DNA of 46,837 bases from UMGS1975 sp959600905. Its GTDB lineage: Bacteria > Bacillota > Clostridia > Christensenellales > QAND01. The translations under genes and the position numbers were made by a program. The notes under the pieces were generated by a model. It saw nothing but the letters and a program-made list of their open reading frames with translations. It was not told the origin of the DNA and did no database searches. Location: positions 1 to 46,837 of the forward strand of contig CAUGNO010000012.1 in NCBI GenBank assembly GCA_959600905.1, written 5' to 3'. Positions 1 to 6,581 of this stretch are shown here, piece by piece; position 1 is the first letter of the stretch, and each line of letters opens with the position of its first letter.

Positions 1-20
1 TTACGGAGATCATGGAATAA
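1..20 (+). CDS. 3' end of an upstream gene (partial)
   Basis: Only the last codons could lie in the window. The frame starting at base 3 reads Thr-Glu-Ile-Met-Glu and stops with TAA at 18-20, eleven bases before a strong terminator hairpin. That placement makes this frame the likeliest tail of a plus-strand gene. Product unknown. Confidence 0.35.
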
Positions 21-30
21 GAATGAAAAA

Positions 31-56
31 GGGACTGCTTTGCAGTCCCTTTTTTC
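31..56 (+). terminator. Intrinsic terminator of the upstream gene
   Basis: GGGACTGC (31-38) pairs with GCAGTCCC (42-49) around a 3-base loop and is followed by a run of T. Confidence 0.85.
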
Positions 57-61
57 TTGCC

Positions 62-90
62 TTGCATTTGGTATGAAATCGTATTATTAT
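62..90 (+). promoter_or_regulatory. Sigma-A type promoter of the alcohol dehydrogenase gene
   Basis: TTGCAT (62-67), a 17-base spacer, then TATTAT (85-90). Transcription would start near 97, giving an unusually long untranslated leader of about 155 bases. The leader is AT-rich and holds a small palindrome AAAGG-GCG-CCTTT (about 217-229). I recognise no riboswitch in it. Confidence 0.6.
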
Positions 91-254
91 AGAAAATGAA
101 GCATAGCCAAAATGTATTTTTTTATTTCCTTTTTTTGTATTATCACCATGCATTTAGATTTTGTTTGATGACAACATATATACCTGCATAGCATTGTAAA
201 GGGGCTTTTGCAAAGGGCGCCTTTCAAAATAATAAATAGGTAAGGAGTAAAGGG

Positions 255-1454
255 ATGAAGACATTTTCCAACTTTAAGTTCCACATGTACACGGACGTAT
301 TGTTTGGCAAGGGGACCGAAATGGAAGTCGCCAACATGATCAAAAAGCATGGCGGCACAAAGGTCATGTTCGTATACGGCGGCGGCAGCATCAAGCGCAG
401 CGGCCTCTACGATAAGGTAGTAAAGTGCTTGAACGATGCGAACATCGATTTTGTAGAGTTGGGCGGCGTAAAGGCCAATCCGTTGCGCTCCCTGGTAGAA
501 TCCGGGCTGAAAAAGGCGCAGGAGGAAAAAGTGGACTTCATGCTGGCGGTAGGCGGCGGATCTACCATCGATACGGCCAAGGGCATTGCGCTGGGGCTTG
601 CCAATGACGGCAACTATTGGCAGTTCTACAATGGCGTGATGGCGGAAAAGATGATCCCGGTCGGCACGATCCATACCATTTCTGCGGCAGGCAGCGAAAC
701 CAGCGGCTCCTCTGTGTTGGTAGACGATATGGAAACCAAGAAAAAATTTGGCTTTATGAACCCGGCTTGCCGGCCTGTGTTTGCCATTATGAATCCGGAA
801 TTGACCTATTCCGTATCTAAATACCAGACCGGTGCGGGCACGGCGGACATTTTTGCGCATACCTATATGCGTTATCTGACCCCGGATGCCAGCTTCCTGG
901 GCGATCAATACTGTGTCGGTACGCTGAAAACCGTCGTAAAGTACGGCCCCATTGCCGTCAATGACCCGAAAAATTATGAAGCGCGCGCAGAATTGATGCT
1001 GGCGGGCTCTTTCTCCCACAATGATTTGACGAGCATTGGGCGTGCAGGGATGCCAAAGGGCGGCGAGCACGGCCTGGAACAGCAGATGAGCGGCATGTAC
1101 GATACGGCACACGGCGCAGGCCTGTCCGTGATGATGCCGGCGATGCTCAATTATATCATCAACCATGGCAACGAGGCACAGGTGGCCCGTGTGGCGCAGT
1201 TTGCTACAGATGTGTTTGAGGTGGATGCGGACTATGCAGACGCCAAGGGTGTGGCGCTGGAAGGCGTCCGCCGCTTTAAGGCATGGCTGGCCTCTTTGGG
1301 CATGCCGCTGACCATCAAGGAGCTGGGCATCGATCCTAAGGAGATCCCGAACATTTTGGATGCCACGGTGCCGGCGGACGATTCTGCCATCAACGGCTTT
1401 ATGAAGATGGACCGGGCTGCTGTCAAAGAGATCTACGAATCCGCAGCGGAATAA
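255..1454 (+). CDS. Iron-containing alcohol dehydrogenase (butanol dehydrogenase type)
   Basis: This 399-residue protein belongs to the group III iron-dependent alcohol dehydrogenases (BdhA/YqhD branch), which reduce aldehydes to alcohols with NAD(P)H in fermentation. The nucleotide-binding GGGS turn is near residue 101. The four metal ligands of the family are present: D198 and H202 in ADIFAHTY, H272 in GGEHG, and H286 in DTAHGAG. Length and ends are normal for the family. The ATG at 255 follows AAGGAGTAAAGGG. The gene is monocistronic, with its own promoter (62-90) and terminator (1470-1499). Substrate and cofactor preference (NADH or NADPH) cannot be read from the sequence; butanal or other short or medium aldehydes are typical of the branch. 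Confidence 0.93.
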   Translation: MKTFSNFKFHMYTDVLFGKGTEMEVANMIKKHGGTKVMFVYGGGSIKRSGLYDKVVKCLNDANIDFVELGGVKANPLRSLVESGLKKAQEEKVDFMLAVGGGSTIDTAKGIALGLANDGNYWQFYNGVMAEKMIPVGTIHTISAAGSETSGSSVLVDDMETKKKFGFMNPACRPVFAIMNPELTYSVSKYQTGAGTADIFAHTYMRYLTPDASFLGDQYCVGTLKTVVKYGPIAVNDPKNYEARAELMLAGSFSHNDLTSIGRAGMPKGGEHGLEQQMSGMYDTAHGAGLSVMMPAMLNYIINHGNEAQVARVAQFATDVFEVDADYADAKGVALEGVRRFKAWLASLGMPLTIKELGIDPKEIPNILDATVPADDSAINGFMKMDRAAVKEIYESAAE

Positions 1455-1469
1455 TTGGTGTAAACGCAA

Positions 1470-1499
1470 GGGCCGCAGCACTGTCTGCGGCCCTTTTTT
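1470..1499 (+). terminator. Terminator of the alcohol dehydrogenase gene
   Basis: GGGCCGCAG (1470-1478) pairs with CTGCGGCCC (1485-1493), followed by six T. Confidence 0.9.
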
Positions 1500-1533
1500 A
1501 GGCGTTTTTCCGGGGAAAAAGCGGAATTAGCCA

Positions 1534-1562
1534 TTGACAGAAAAGGGAAGTTATGCTATTTT
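1534..1562 (+). promoter_or_regulatory. Promoter of the rpmG-secE-nusG cluster
   Basis: Consensus TTGACA (1534-1539), a 17-base spacer ending in an extended -10 TGC, then TATTTT (1557-1562). A strong promoter is expected for ribosomal and transcription genes. Confidence 0.75.
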
Positions 1563-1631
1563 CATTAGGTGACCCCGACTGGGGCTTTATTCATCATGTC
1601 GTGATTTTGAAACCATGGAGGTGTGGATACA

Positions 1632-1793
1632 ATGGCAGCTGGAAGCCGTGTAAAGGTTACGCTTGCTTGCACAGAATGCAAACAACGCAATTATGACACC
1701 ATGAAGAACAGAAAGAATACACCGGACCGTATCGAGATGAACAAATACTGCAGATTCTGCAAAAAGCATACGGCGCACAAAGAGACTCGCTAA
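1632..1793 (+). CDS. rpmG: 50S ribosomal protein L33
   Basis: This 53-residue basic protein of the large ribosomal subunit has the pattern CTEC (residues 13-16) and CRFC (40-43). The four cysteines mark the zinc-binding (C+) form of L33, as opposed to the zinc-free paralogue used under zinc starvation. The middle reads MKNRKNTPDRIEMNKYC, typical of L33. The ATG at 1632 follows GGAGGTG at 1618-1624. The gene heads the cluster rpmG-secE-nusG; the next gene begins 36 bases downstream, an order conserved in Firmicutes. No tRNA-Trp lies between rpmG and secE, unlike some relatives. Confidence 0.95.
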   Translation: MAAGSRVKVTLACTECKQRNYDTMKNRKNTPDRIEMNKYCRFCKKHTAHKETR

Positions 1794-1829
1794 ATGGCAA
1801 ACCGTTTTGTAAGGATGTGAGACAACCCT

Positions 1830-2096
1830 ATGGCCAAGGACAAAAAAGCCAAGCAGCCCGATCCCAAGAAAAACAAGGCGAAGGACACGAAAAAAGCGGC
1901 CAAGCCTAAGCGCGGCGGCCGGATCGTGCGCTTTTTCCGCGATATGGGCTCTGAACTGAAAAAGGCAACATGGCCTACCAAGCAGGAGCTGGCAAAGTAT
2001 ACCGGCATCGTGCTTTTATTCATCTGTGCGTTTGCTGTTGTCGTTGGACTGATAGACCTCGGTCTTACAAAACTGTTGGCGCTTATCGTCGGCTAA
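1830..2096 (+). CDS. secE: Preprotein translocase subunit SecE
   Basis: SecE is the small essential subunit of the SecYEG protein-conducting channel in the cytoplasmic membrane. The 88 residues comprise a very basic Lys-rich N-terminal tail (1-35), an amphipathic segment FFRDMGSELKKATWPTKQE with the family's conserved KKxxWP motif (about 35-53), and one hydrophobic helix (about 57-86). One membrane span is the usual Gram-positive form. The N-terminal Lys/Pro-rich tail is somewhat longer than in the shortest SecE proteins. The ATG at 1830 has a modest site (AAGGATGTGAG) upstream. Its place directly before nusG confirms the call. Confidence 0.93.
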   Translation: MAKDKKAKQPDPKKNKAKDTKKAAKPKRGGRIVRFFRDMGSELKKATWPTKQELAKYTGIVLLFICAFAVVVGLIDLGLTKLLALIVG

Positions 2097-2109
2097 GGAG
2101 GTCTTTGAT

Positions 2110-2688
2110 TTGAGCGATCATCTGCAAGGGGAAGGCACCACAACCACCGTACAGCAGGGGCGTCATGAAACGACAGACCGGCCGATGTGGTATGTGGTTC
2201 ATACTTATAGTGGATATGAAAACAAGGTAAAGGCCAACCTGGAAAAATCTGTGGAAAACCGCGGCATGCAGGATGTGATCCTGGAGGTAAAGGTGCCGAT
2301 GGAGGAATCCATAGAGGTGAAAAACGGTAAGAAGAAAACCGTTTCGCGTAAGGTATATCCCGGCTATGTGATGGTCAAGATGCTTTTGAACGACGAAAGC
2401 TGGTATATCGTGCGCAATACCCGCGGCGTAACGGGCTTTGTGGGCCCGGGCAGCCGGCCGATCCCGCTGAGCGATGCAGAGGTGCGCATGACGGGCATAG
2501 AGAACGTTTCCATTGATATCGATGTGGAAGTGGGCCAGAATGTCACGATTACAAGCGGACCGCTGGAAAACTTTGTCGGAACGATACAGGAGATCAATAA
2601 AGAGCGGCAAAAGCTCAAGGTATCCGTTTCCATGTTTGGACGCGATACCATCGTGGAACTGGATTTTGTGCAGGTACACAAGATCTAA
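2110..2688 (+). CDS. nusG: Transcription termination/antitermination factor NusG
   Basis: NusG binds RNA polymerase and links it to Rho, to pausing or to the leading ribosome. The 192-residue protein has an NGN domain (about 26-125, starting MWYVVHTYSGYENKV and containing YPGYV) and a C-terminal KOW domain (about 135-190, with GPLENFVGTI). The first 25 residues are a Thr/Gln-rich extension before the NGN fold. The start is TTG at 2110, chosen because AAGGAGG (2095-2101) sits at ideal distance and no ATG precedes the NGN domain; the first in-frame ATG, at 2185, is the first residue of that domain. The gene follows secE by 13 bases and is probably co-transcribed with it. Confidence 0.94.
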   Translation: MSDHLQGEGTTTTVQQGRHETTDRPMWYVVHTYSGYENKVKANLEKSVENRGMQDVILEVKVPMEESIEVKNGKKKTVSRKVYPGYVMVKMLLNDESWYIVRNTRGVTGFVGPGSRPIPLSDAEVRMTGIENVSIDIDVEVGQNVTITSGPLENFVGTIQEINKERQKLKVSVSMFGRDTIVELDFVQVHKI

Positions 2689-2730
2689 ACACACCCAACA
2701 AAGTGCATAGACGCATTTCGCGTTTGTTGC

Positions 2731-2760
2731 GTGGGAGGGGCATCCCCCCGTTTTGACCAC
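2731..2760 (+). promoter_or_regulatory. Ribosomal protein L1 binding hairpin before rplK
   Basis: GTGG (2731-2734) pairs with CCAC (2757-2760), and the inner GGGG pairs with CCCC. The flanking unpaired GA and TTGA resemble the internal loop that L1 recognises on 23S rRNA and on its own messenger. L1 bound here would repress translation of the rplK-rplA message. The same motif recurs before rplA. Confidence 0.65.
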
Positions 2761-2782
2761 AATAGAATCAGGAGGTGCAACC

Positions 2783-3208
2783 ATGGCTAAGAAGGTTGCC
2801 GGTTTTATCAAACTGCAAATTCCCGCAGGGAAAGCTACCCCTGCACCGCCGGTAGGCCCCGCTCTGGGCCAGCATGGCGTAAACATCATGGGCTTCTGTA
2901 AGGAGTTCAACGAACGGACAAATAAGGACGCGGGCTTGATTATCCCCGTTGTCATCACCGTATATGCGGACCGTTCGTTCTCGTTTATCACGAAGACCCC
3001 GCCCGCGGCTGTCTTGATTAAAAAGGCATGCAACATCGAACACGCAAGCGGACGGCCGAACCGCGACAAAGTCGCAACCCTTACCCGTGCGCAGGTAGAA
3101 GAGATCGCCAAAACCAAGATGCCGGATCTGAACGCCGCATCGCTGGAAGCCGCGATGAGCATGGTTGCGGGGACGGCCCGCAGCATGGGCGTCACCGTAG
3201 AAGACTAA
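2783..3208 (+). CDS. rplK: 50S ribosomal protein L11
   Basis: L11 is part of the GTPase-associated centre of the large subunit, where it binds 23S rRNA and contacts elongation factors and, in the stringent response, RelA. The product is 141 residues, exactly the family length. The N-terminal domain contains the Pro-rich KLQIPAGKATPAPPVGPALG segment, and the C-terminal RNA-binding domain carries KTPPAAVLIKKA. The ATG at 2783 is chosen over an in-frame codon 30 bases upstream because AGGAGGTG lies at 2770-2777 and the protein then begins MAKKVAGFIKLQ as in all L11 proteins. An L1-site hairpin precedes it, so feedback control by L1 is likely. Confidence 0.97.
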   Translation: MAKKVAGFIKLQIPAGKATPAPPVGPALGQHGVNIMGFCKEFNERTNKDAGLIIPVVITVYADRSFSFITKTPPAAVLIKKACNIEHASGRPNRDKVATLTRAQVEEIAKTKMPDLNAASLEAAMSMVAGTARSMGVTVED

Positions 3209-3218
3209 GCGCAAGGAA

Positions 3219-3247
3219 GTGGGAGCAGGCAACTGCGCTATGACCAC
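3219..3247 (+). promoter_or_regulatory. Second L1 binding hairpin before rplA
   Basis: GTGG (3219-3222) pairs with CCAC (3244-3247). An inner stem GCAG (3225-3228)/CTGC (3233-3236) is closed by a GCAA tetraloop, and the strand ATGA precedes CCAC. The outer helix, GGGA side and ATGA side match the known L1 recognition core better than the first copy does. AAGGAGG of rplA starts at the next base, so bound L1 would block ribosome entry directly. Confidence 0.72.
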
Positions 3248-3261
3248 AAGGAGGAGAAACC

Positions 3262-3951
3262 ATGAAACACGGTAAGAAATATACCGACAGTGCCAAGCTG
3301 TTGGAAAAAGGGAAACTGTATGACCTGACCGAGGCGGTAGAGCTGGTAAAGCAGACTGCCAAGGCAAAATTTGACGAAACCATCGAGTTGTCCGTTCGCT
3401 TGGGTGTAGACCCCCGCCATGCGGATCAGCAGGTGCGCGGCGCGGTCGTATTGCCGCACGGCACCGGCAAAAAGGTGCGCGTGTTGGTATTCTGCAAGGC
3501 GGACAAGGAAGCGGACGCCAAGGCAGCGGGCGCAGACTTCATCGGCGGCGAAGATTTGATCGCAAAGATCCAAGAAGGCTGGCTGGATTTCGATGTAGCG
3601 GTAGCTACCCCGGATATGATGGGCCTGGTAGGCCGTGTCGCTAGGATCTTGGGGCCCCGCGGCCTGATGCCGAACCCGAAGTCCGGTACGGTTACGCCGG
3701 ATGTGACCAAGGCCATCAACGATATCAAGGCCGGTAAGGTAGAGTACCGCGTAGACCGCAGCTCTATCATCAATGTACCGGTAGGCAAGGCTTCGTTTGA
3801 GGCCAACCAGCTGGATGAAAACATCAGCACGCTGATGGATGCCATCGTAAAAGCCAAACCGGCTTCCGCCAAGGGCACCTATTTGAAGTCCGTGGCGATT
3901 TCCAGCACGATGGGCCCTGGCATTCGCCTGAATGCACAGCGTTTCCTCTAA
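3262..3951 (+). CDS. rplA: 50S ribosomal protein L1
   Basis: L1 forms the mobile L1 stalk of the large subunit, which helps release deacylated tRNA, and it is an autogenous translational repressor. The 229-residue length is normal. Family segments are visible: FDETIELSVRLGVDPRHADQ near residues 37-56, GRVARILGPRGLMPNPKSGT near 125-144, and a C-terminal KGTYLKSVAISSTMGPGIR. The ATG at 3262 follows AAGGAGG (3248-3254). The gene is 53 bases after rplK and probably shares its transcript. The L1-type hairpin just upstream suggests that the product represses its own message. Confidence 0.97.
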   Translation: MKHGKKYTDSAKLLEKGKLYDLTEAVELVKQTAKAKFDETIELSVRLGVDPRHADQQVRGAVVLPHGTGKKVRVLVFCKADKEADAKAAGADFIGGEDLIAKIQEGWLDFDVAVATPDMMGLVGRVARILGPRGLMPNPKSGTVTPDVTKAINDIKAGKVEYRVDRSSIINVPVGKASFEANQLDENISTLMDAIVKAKPASAKGTYLKSVAISSTMGPGIRLNAQRFL

Positions 3952-3955
3952 GCCG

Positions 3956-3984
3956 TTGACACGCCTGGGACAAGGTGATATACT
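3956..3984 (+). promoter_or_regulatory. Strong promoter of rplJ-rplL
   Basis: Consensus TTGACA (3956-3961), exactly 17 bases of spacer ending in TGA (extended -10), then TATACT (3979-3984). It begins five bases after the rplA stop codon. rplJ-rplL therefore has a separate strong start, as expected from the four-fold excess of L12 over other ribosomal proteins. Confidence 0.85.
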
Positions 3985-3990
3985 AACACA

Positions 3991-4146
3991 GTAAAATTTA
4001 TGATACTTGGATTGCCGAAGACAGCTGGTGCGCGTTTGCGCTTAAATTTGCCCGCCGAGGATGACCCAAAAGTTACGGTATGCCCGGAATGGGGCATGGT
4101 GTGTAATGATTTTTGAGCCTCCGAAGCGCTGTTTCGGAGGCTTTTC
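3991..4146 (+). ncRNA. Ribosomal protein L10 leader with terminator
   Basis: The 5' leader carries the sequence CCGAAGACAGCTGGTGCGC (from 4015) and a later CCCGCCGAGG, hallmarks of the L10 leader in Firmicutes. A rho-independent terminator follows: GCCTCCGAA (4117-4125) pairs with TTCGGAGGC (4133-4141), then TTTTCTT. In the known mechanism, the L10-L12 complex binds the kink-turn region and favours termination before rplJ. The proposed boundaries run from the predicted transcription start to the T run. Confidence 0.82.
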
Positions 4147-4171
4147 TTATGGACAGGTGGAGGTGAAAAGA

Positions 4172-4699
4172 GTGAAAGAAGCGATTCTGCAACAAAAGCA
4201 GGGGATCGTGGAGGATATCAAGACCAAGTTTGAAACTTGCAAAAGCGCGGTCTTGATCGATTACCGCGGCCTGACGGTAGAAGAGGTAACCAACCTGCGC
4301 AATAAGTTCCGTGAAGCGGGGGTAGAGTATCGTGTATTGAAAAACACGATGATTCGCCGTGCGGTAGACGCACTGGGCATGGAAGGCCTGGAACCGGTAC
4401 TGGAAGGACCGACCGCTGTGGCGTTTGGTATGGAAGATGCAGTGGCCCCGGCGAAGATCATCAGCGACTTTATCAAGGAAACCGAGAAGACCGAGATCAA
4501 AGCGGGCGTCTTGGAAGGAAAGGTCGTCGATGTAGCGGCTGTCAAAGCGCTGGCGTCTCTGCCGAGCCGCGAAGTGCTGCTGGCCAAGGTACTGGGCAGC
4601 ATGAACGCGCCCATCACGGGATTTGTTACGGCGTTGTCTGGCAACATCCGCAACCTGCTGTATGTTTTGAATGCCATTGGCGAAAAAAAGAGCGCATAA
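4172..4699 (+). CDS. rplJ: 50S ribosomal protein L10
   Basis: L10 anchors L12 dimers on the ribosome and represses its own operon through the leader RNA. The mature-looking start is GTG at 4172, with GGTGGAGG at 4156-4163 as ribosome binding site, giving 175 residues that begin MKEAILQQKQGIVEDIK. Codons upstream in the same frame run through the leader terminator and are not coding. The RNA-binding N-terminal globular domain (about 1-130) includes DYRGLTVEEVTNLRNKFRE near 29-47 and VLKNTM near 53-58. The C-terminal helix that binds L12 spans about 145-172. Another GTG at 4163 overlaps the ribosome binding site and is less likely. Confidence 0.95.
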   Translation: MKEAILQQKQGIVEDIKTKFETCKSAVLIDYRGLTVEEVTNLRNKFREAGVEYRVLKNTMIRRAVDALGMEGLEPVLEGPTAVAFGMEDAVAPAKIISDFIKETEKTEIKAGVLEGKVVDVAAVKALASLPSREVLLAKVLGSMNAPITGFVTALSGNIRNLLYVLNAIGEKKSA

Positions 4700-4752
4700 G
4701 CCATTGCGCGTAACACAACAAAAAATAAACAAATGAATTGGAGGATATTACA

Positions 4753-5130
4753 ATGAACAAAGATCAGATCATGGAAGCCATTGAAAATATGACCGTACTC
4801 GAGCTGAGCGAGCTCGTAAAAGCGATGGAAGAGAAATTCGGCGTATCCGCCGCTGCTCCGGCTGTGGCCGTGGCTGCTGCTGGCGCTGCTCCGGCAGAAG
4901 GCGCTGCCGCTGCTGAGAAGACCGAATTCGACGTTGTGCTGAAAGAAGCCGGCGACCAGAAGATCAAGGTTATCAAGGTTGTGCGCGAGGCGACCGGCCT
5001 GGGCCTGAAGGAAGCCAAAGACCTGGTAGACAATGCTCCGAAAACCATCAAAGAGGGCTTGTCCAAGGAAGAGGCTGAGAAGCTGGAAGCTGCCATCAAA
5101 GAAGTGGGCGGCGTCGTCGAAGTAAAATAA
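4753..5130 (+). CDS. rplL: 50S ribosomal protein L7/L12
   Basis: This stalk protein recruits and stimulates translational GTPases. The 125 residues show the three family parts. The N-terminal dimerisation helices (1-35, MNKDQIMEAIENMTVLELSE) bind L10. An Ala/Pro-rich hinge spans about 36-58. The C-terminal factor-binding domain contains KIKVIKVVREATGLGLKEAK near 74-93. The ATG at 4753 follows TTGGAGGATA; the in-frame TTG at 4738 is part of that binding site, not a start. A terminator follows immediately, so rpoB is not the next gene, unlike in most bacteria. Confidence 0.97.
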   Translation: MNKDQIMEAIENMTVLELSELVKAMEEKFGVSAAAPAVAVAAAGAAPAEGAAAAEKTEFDVVLKEAGDQKIKVIKVVREATGLGLKEAKDLVDNAPKTIKEGLSKEEAEKLEAAIKEVGGVVEVK

Positions 5131-5145
5131 CATCGGCAAATGAAA

Positions 5146-5172
5146 AGCACCGGATTTTCCGGTGCTTTTTTT
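5146..5172 (+). terminator. Terminator of the ribosomal protein cluster
   Basis: AGCACCGG (5146-5153) pairs with CCGGTGCT (5159-5166), then seven T. The A-rich 5' flank also allows it to serve the convergent hydrolase gene that ends at 5171. Confidence 0.9.
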
Positions 5173-6031
5173 ATGAGATAAAGCCGATCAACGATTGCAA
5201 ATGGGCGGCCAGGCGGTCAGGGCAGTCCCAAAAGGGGGCATGTCCGCAGTGGGGCAGAATGAGGAGGTCGCGATGGGATAGCTGCTGGGCGGTTTGCTGC
5301 GCTTCCTCGTAGGAAATGATCCCGTCATCCTCTGCCCAGGTTACCAATACGGGCATGGGCAGCGAGGGCGGCTGCAAAAGGCCCGGCGTATAGCCGTTGG
5401 AATAAGCGGAGAGATTGAAGCGGGCCAGCGCCCAATATAAATCCGCAACGCTGCGCTGCCGGAGCGAAACATGGGCGAGCTGACGGGCTTGTGCGGGGCT
5501 GGGTTTTTGGTGTACAAAGATGGCGCGTTCCCATAGGGCTGCCATGCCTTCTGGATCTTGCGTGCGGATCAGGGATAGCGCGGGAGCAACCTGCGTCGGC
5601 TCTTGCGCCATTTCCTTTGCGCTGCGGTAAGGGCTTCCCTGCGGTGTAAACAAGGGGCAGCCGGCAACGCCGACGCTTTCTACCAAGCATAAGGCACGCA
5701 CCAGGTCAGGGTGCCTGAGGGCCAGGGACATGCATACAGGGCCGCCGGCCGACCACCCCACCAAGATGACAGGCCCAAGCCGCAAATGCCGTAGTAACGC
5801 ATACAGGTCCTCTGAAAGGTCATCTATGCTATGAAGCGGCGTGTGATAGCTGCTTTTTCCTGCACCGCGCAGGTCGGGAATATAGCAGGCGATCCCCTTT
5901 GGCAGGTAGGGCAGAAAGGGTGCGAAATGTGCACCGGCGCACAGATTGCCATGCACAAGGACCAACGGCGCGCCTTGGCCGATGACTTGATAGTATAGGG
6001 ATTCCCCCTGCGGCAAAAGGGCATAGGGCAT
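5171..6031 (-). CDS. Alpha/beta hydrolase
   Basis: This 286-residue protein has the alpha/beta hydrolase fold. HGNL near residue 27 gives the oxyanion-hole HG. The nucleophile elbow is GWSAGG with Ser94, an acidic residue sits in WAEDDG, and His264 lies in LPHCGHAPFWD, so the catalytic triad is complete. No signal peptide is visible. It acts on an unknown ester, amide or epoxide-like small molecule. The ATG at 6031 follows AAAAGGAGGATCAGC. It is the third gene after a MATE exporter and a MarR regulator on the same strand, 43 bases after the regulator, with a hairpin in between that may lower its expression. The context suggests detoxification of a compound that the MarR protein senses, but that is inference. 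Confidence 0.85.
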   Translation of the reverse strand: MPYALLPQGESLYYQVIGQGAPLVLVHGNLCAGAHFAPFLPYLPKGIACYIPDLRGAGKSSYHTPLHSIDDLSEDLYALLRHLRLGPVILVGWSAGGPVCMSLALRHPDLVRALCLVESVGVAGCPLFTPQGSPYRSAKEMAQEPTQVAPALSLIRTQDPEGMAALWERAIFVHQKPSPAQARQLAHVSLRQRSVADLYWALARFNLSAYSNGYTPGLLQPPSLPMPVLVTWAEDDGIISYEEAQQTAQQLSHRDLLILPHCGHAPFWDCPDRLAAHLQSLIGFIS

Positions 6032-6055
6032 GCTGATCCTCCTTTTCTAAAAGCA

Positions 6056-6080
6056 AAATAGGCAGGTAGCCTGCCTATTT
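6056..6080 (-). terminator. Hairpin between the MarR and hydrolase genes
   Basis: A perfect inverted repeat: an 11-base arm (6056-6066), a 3-base loop, and an 11-base arm (6070-6080). It overlaps the MarR stop codon (6075-6077). On the minus strand it is followed only by TTGCTTTT, so it may be a leaky terminator or an mRNA-stabilising hairpin. Confidence 0.55.
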
Positions 6081-6581
6081 CTTTTTTCTTGCGCGGATGG
6101 TTTTTCCAAAGGCCTCTTGGATCGCGTTGGCAAACGCATCCAGCCCCTTGGTAATGGCGACCTGCTGTTCGGGGGTAAGAGATAAAAACGCATCCACCTC
6201 GGCCTGCTCCATTTCCCCCATCAGGGCGTCTGCATATACTTGCCCCTCGGGCGTAAGGCGTACAAATTTGTTGCGCTTATCCTTTGGGTTGTTTTCCCGA
6301 ACGATGAGCCCGCCCTCCTCCATCTTTTTCAAAGCAGAGGAGACGGTCTGCTTGGGCAGCAGCACCTTGCTGACAAGCATGCTCTGCGTGCAATGCTCAG
6401 GATTGCGATGGATCTCATCCAGCAAAAACATGGTGCTGTCCTGAATGCCGTGGCACTGGGCCCATAGGTTATAGGTTTGGTTGATGCGAAACCAGCTGAT
6501 GTAATACAGATCCAAAAACTCCTGGATCTCGTCAATTTTACGCGTCGATGGTTTATGCGTCGTCGAGTTCGGCGTTTGCAT
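6075..6581 (-). CDS. MarR family transcriptional regulator
   Basis: This 168-residue winged-helix DNA-binding protein is of the MarR family. A recognition-helix region reads KVLLPKQTVSSALKKMEEGG (about 69-88), followed by the wing with NPKDKRNKFVRLTPEG, where the family's DxRxK pattern appears as DKRNK. Flanking helices would dimerise. The family usually represses a neighbouring efflux gene and releases DNA on binding a small phenolic or drug-like ligand. The start at 6581 lies 29 bases inside the 3' end of the MATE gene, with GGAG about ten bases upstream. This overlap shows tight co-expression with the exporter. The palindrome at 7929-7947 is a candidate operator. Confidence 0.88.
   Translation of the reverse strand: MQTPNSTTHKPSTRKIDEIQEFLDLYYISWFRINQTYNLWAQCHGIQDSTMFLLDEIHRNPEHCTQSMLVSKVLLPKQTVSSALKKMEEGGLIVRENNPKDKRNKFVRLTPEGQVYADALMGEMEQAEVDAFLSLTPEQQVAITKGLDAFANAIQEAFGKTIRARKKK

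Noticed and set aside
112..230. Possible Rex site or riboswitch in the alcohol dehydrogenase leader
   Set aside because: TTGT-TTGATG-ACAA (about 163-176) has the wrong spacing for Rex, and I could not build a known riboswitch fold from the AT-rich leader.
87..1481. Long open frame on the minus strand opposite the alcohol dehydrogenase
   Set aside because: It is an antisense shadow of a well-supported gene: no family motif, His/Arg-rich composition typical of reverse-complement frames, and it runs through the terminator and promoter of the real gene.
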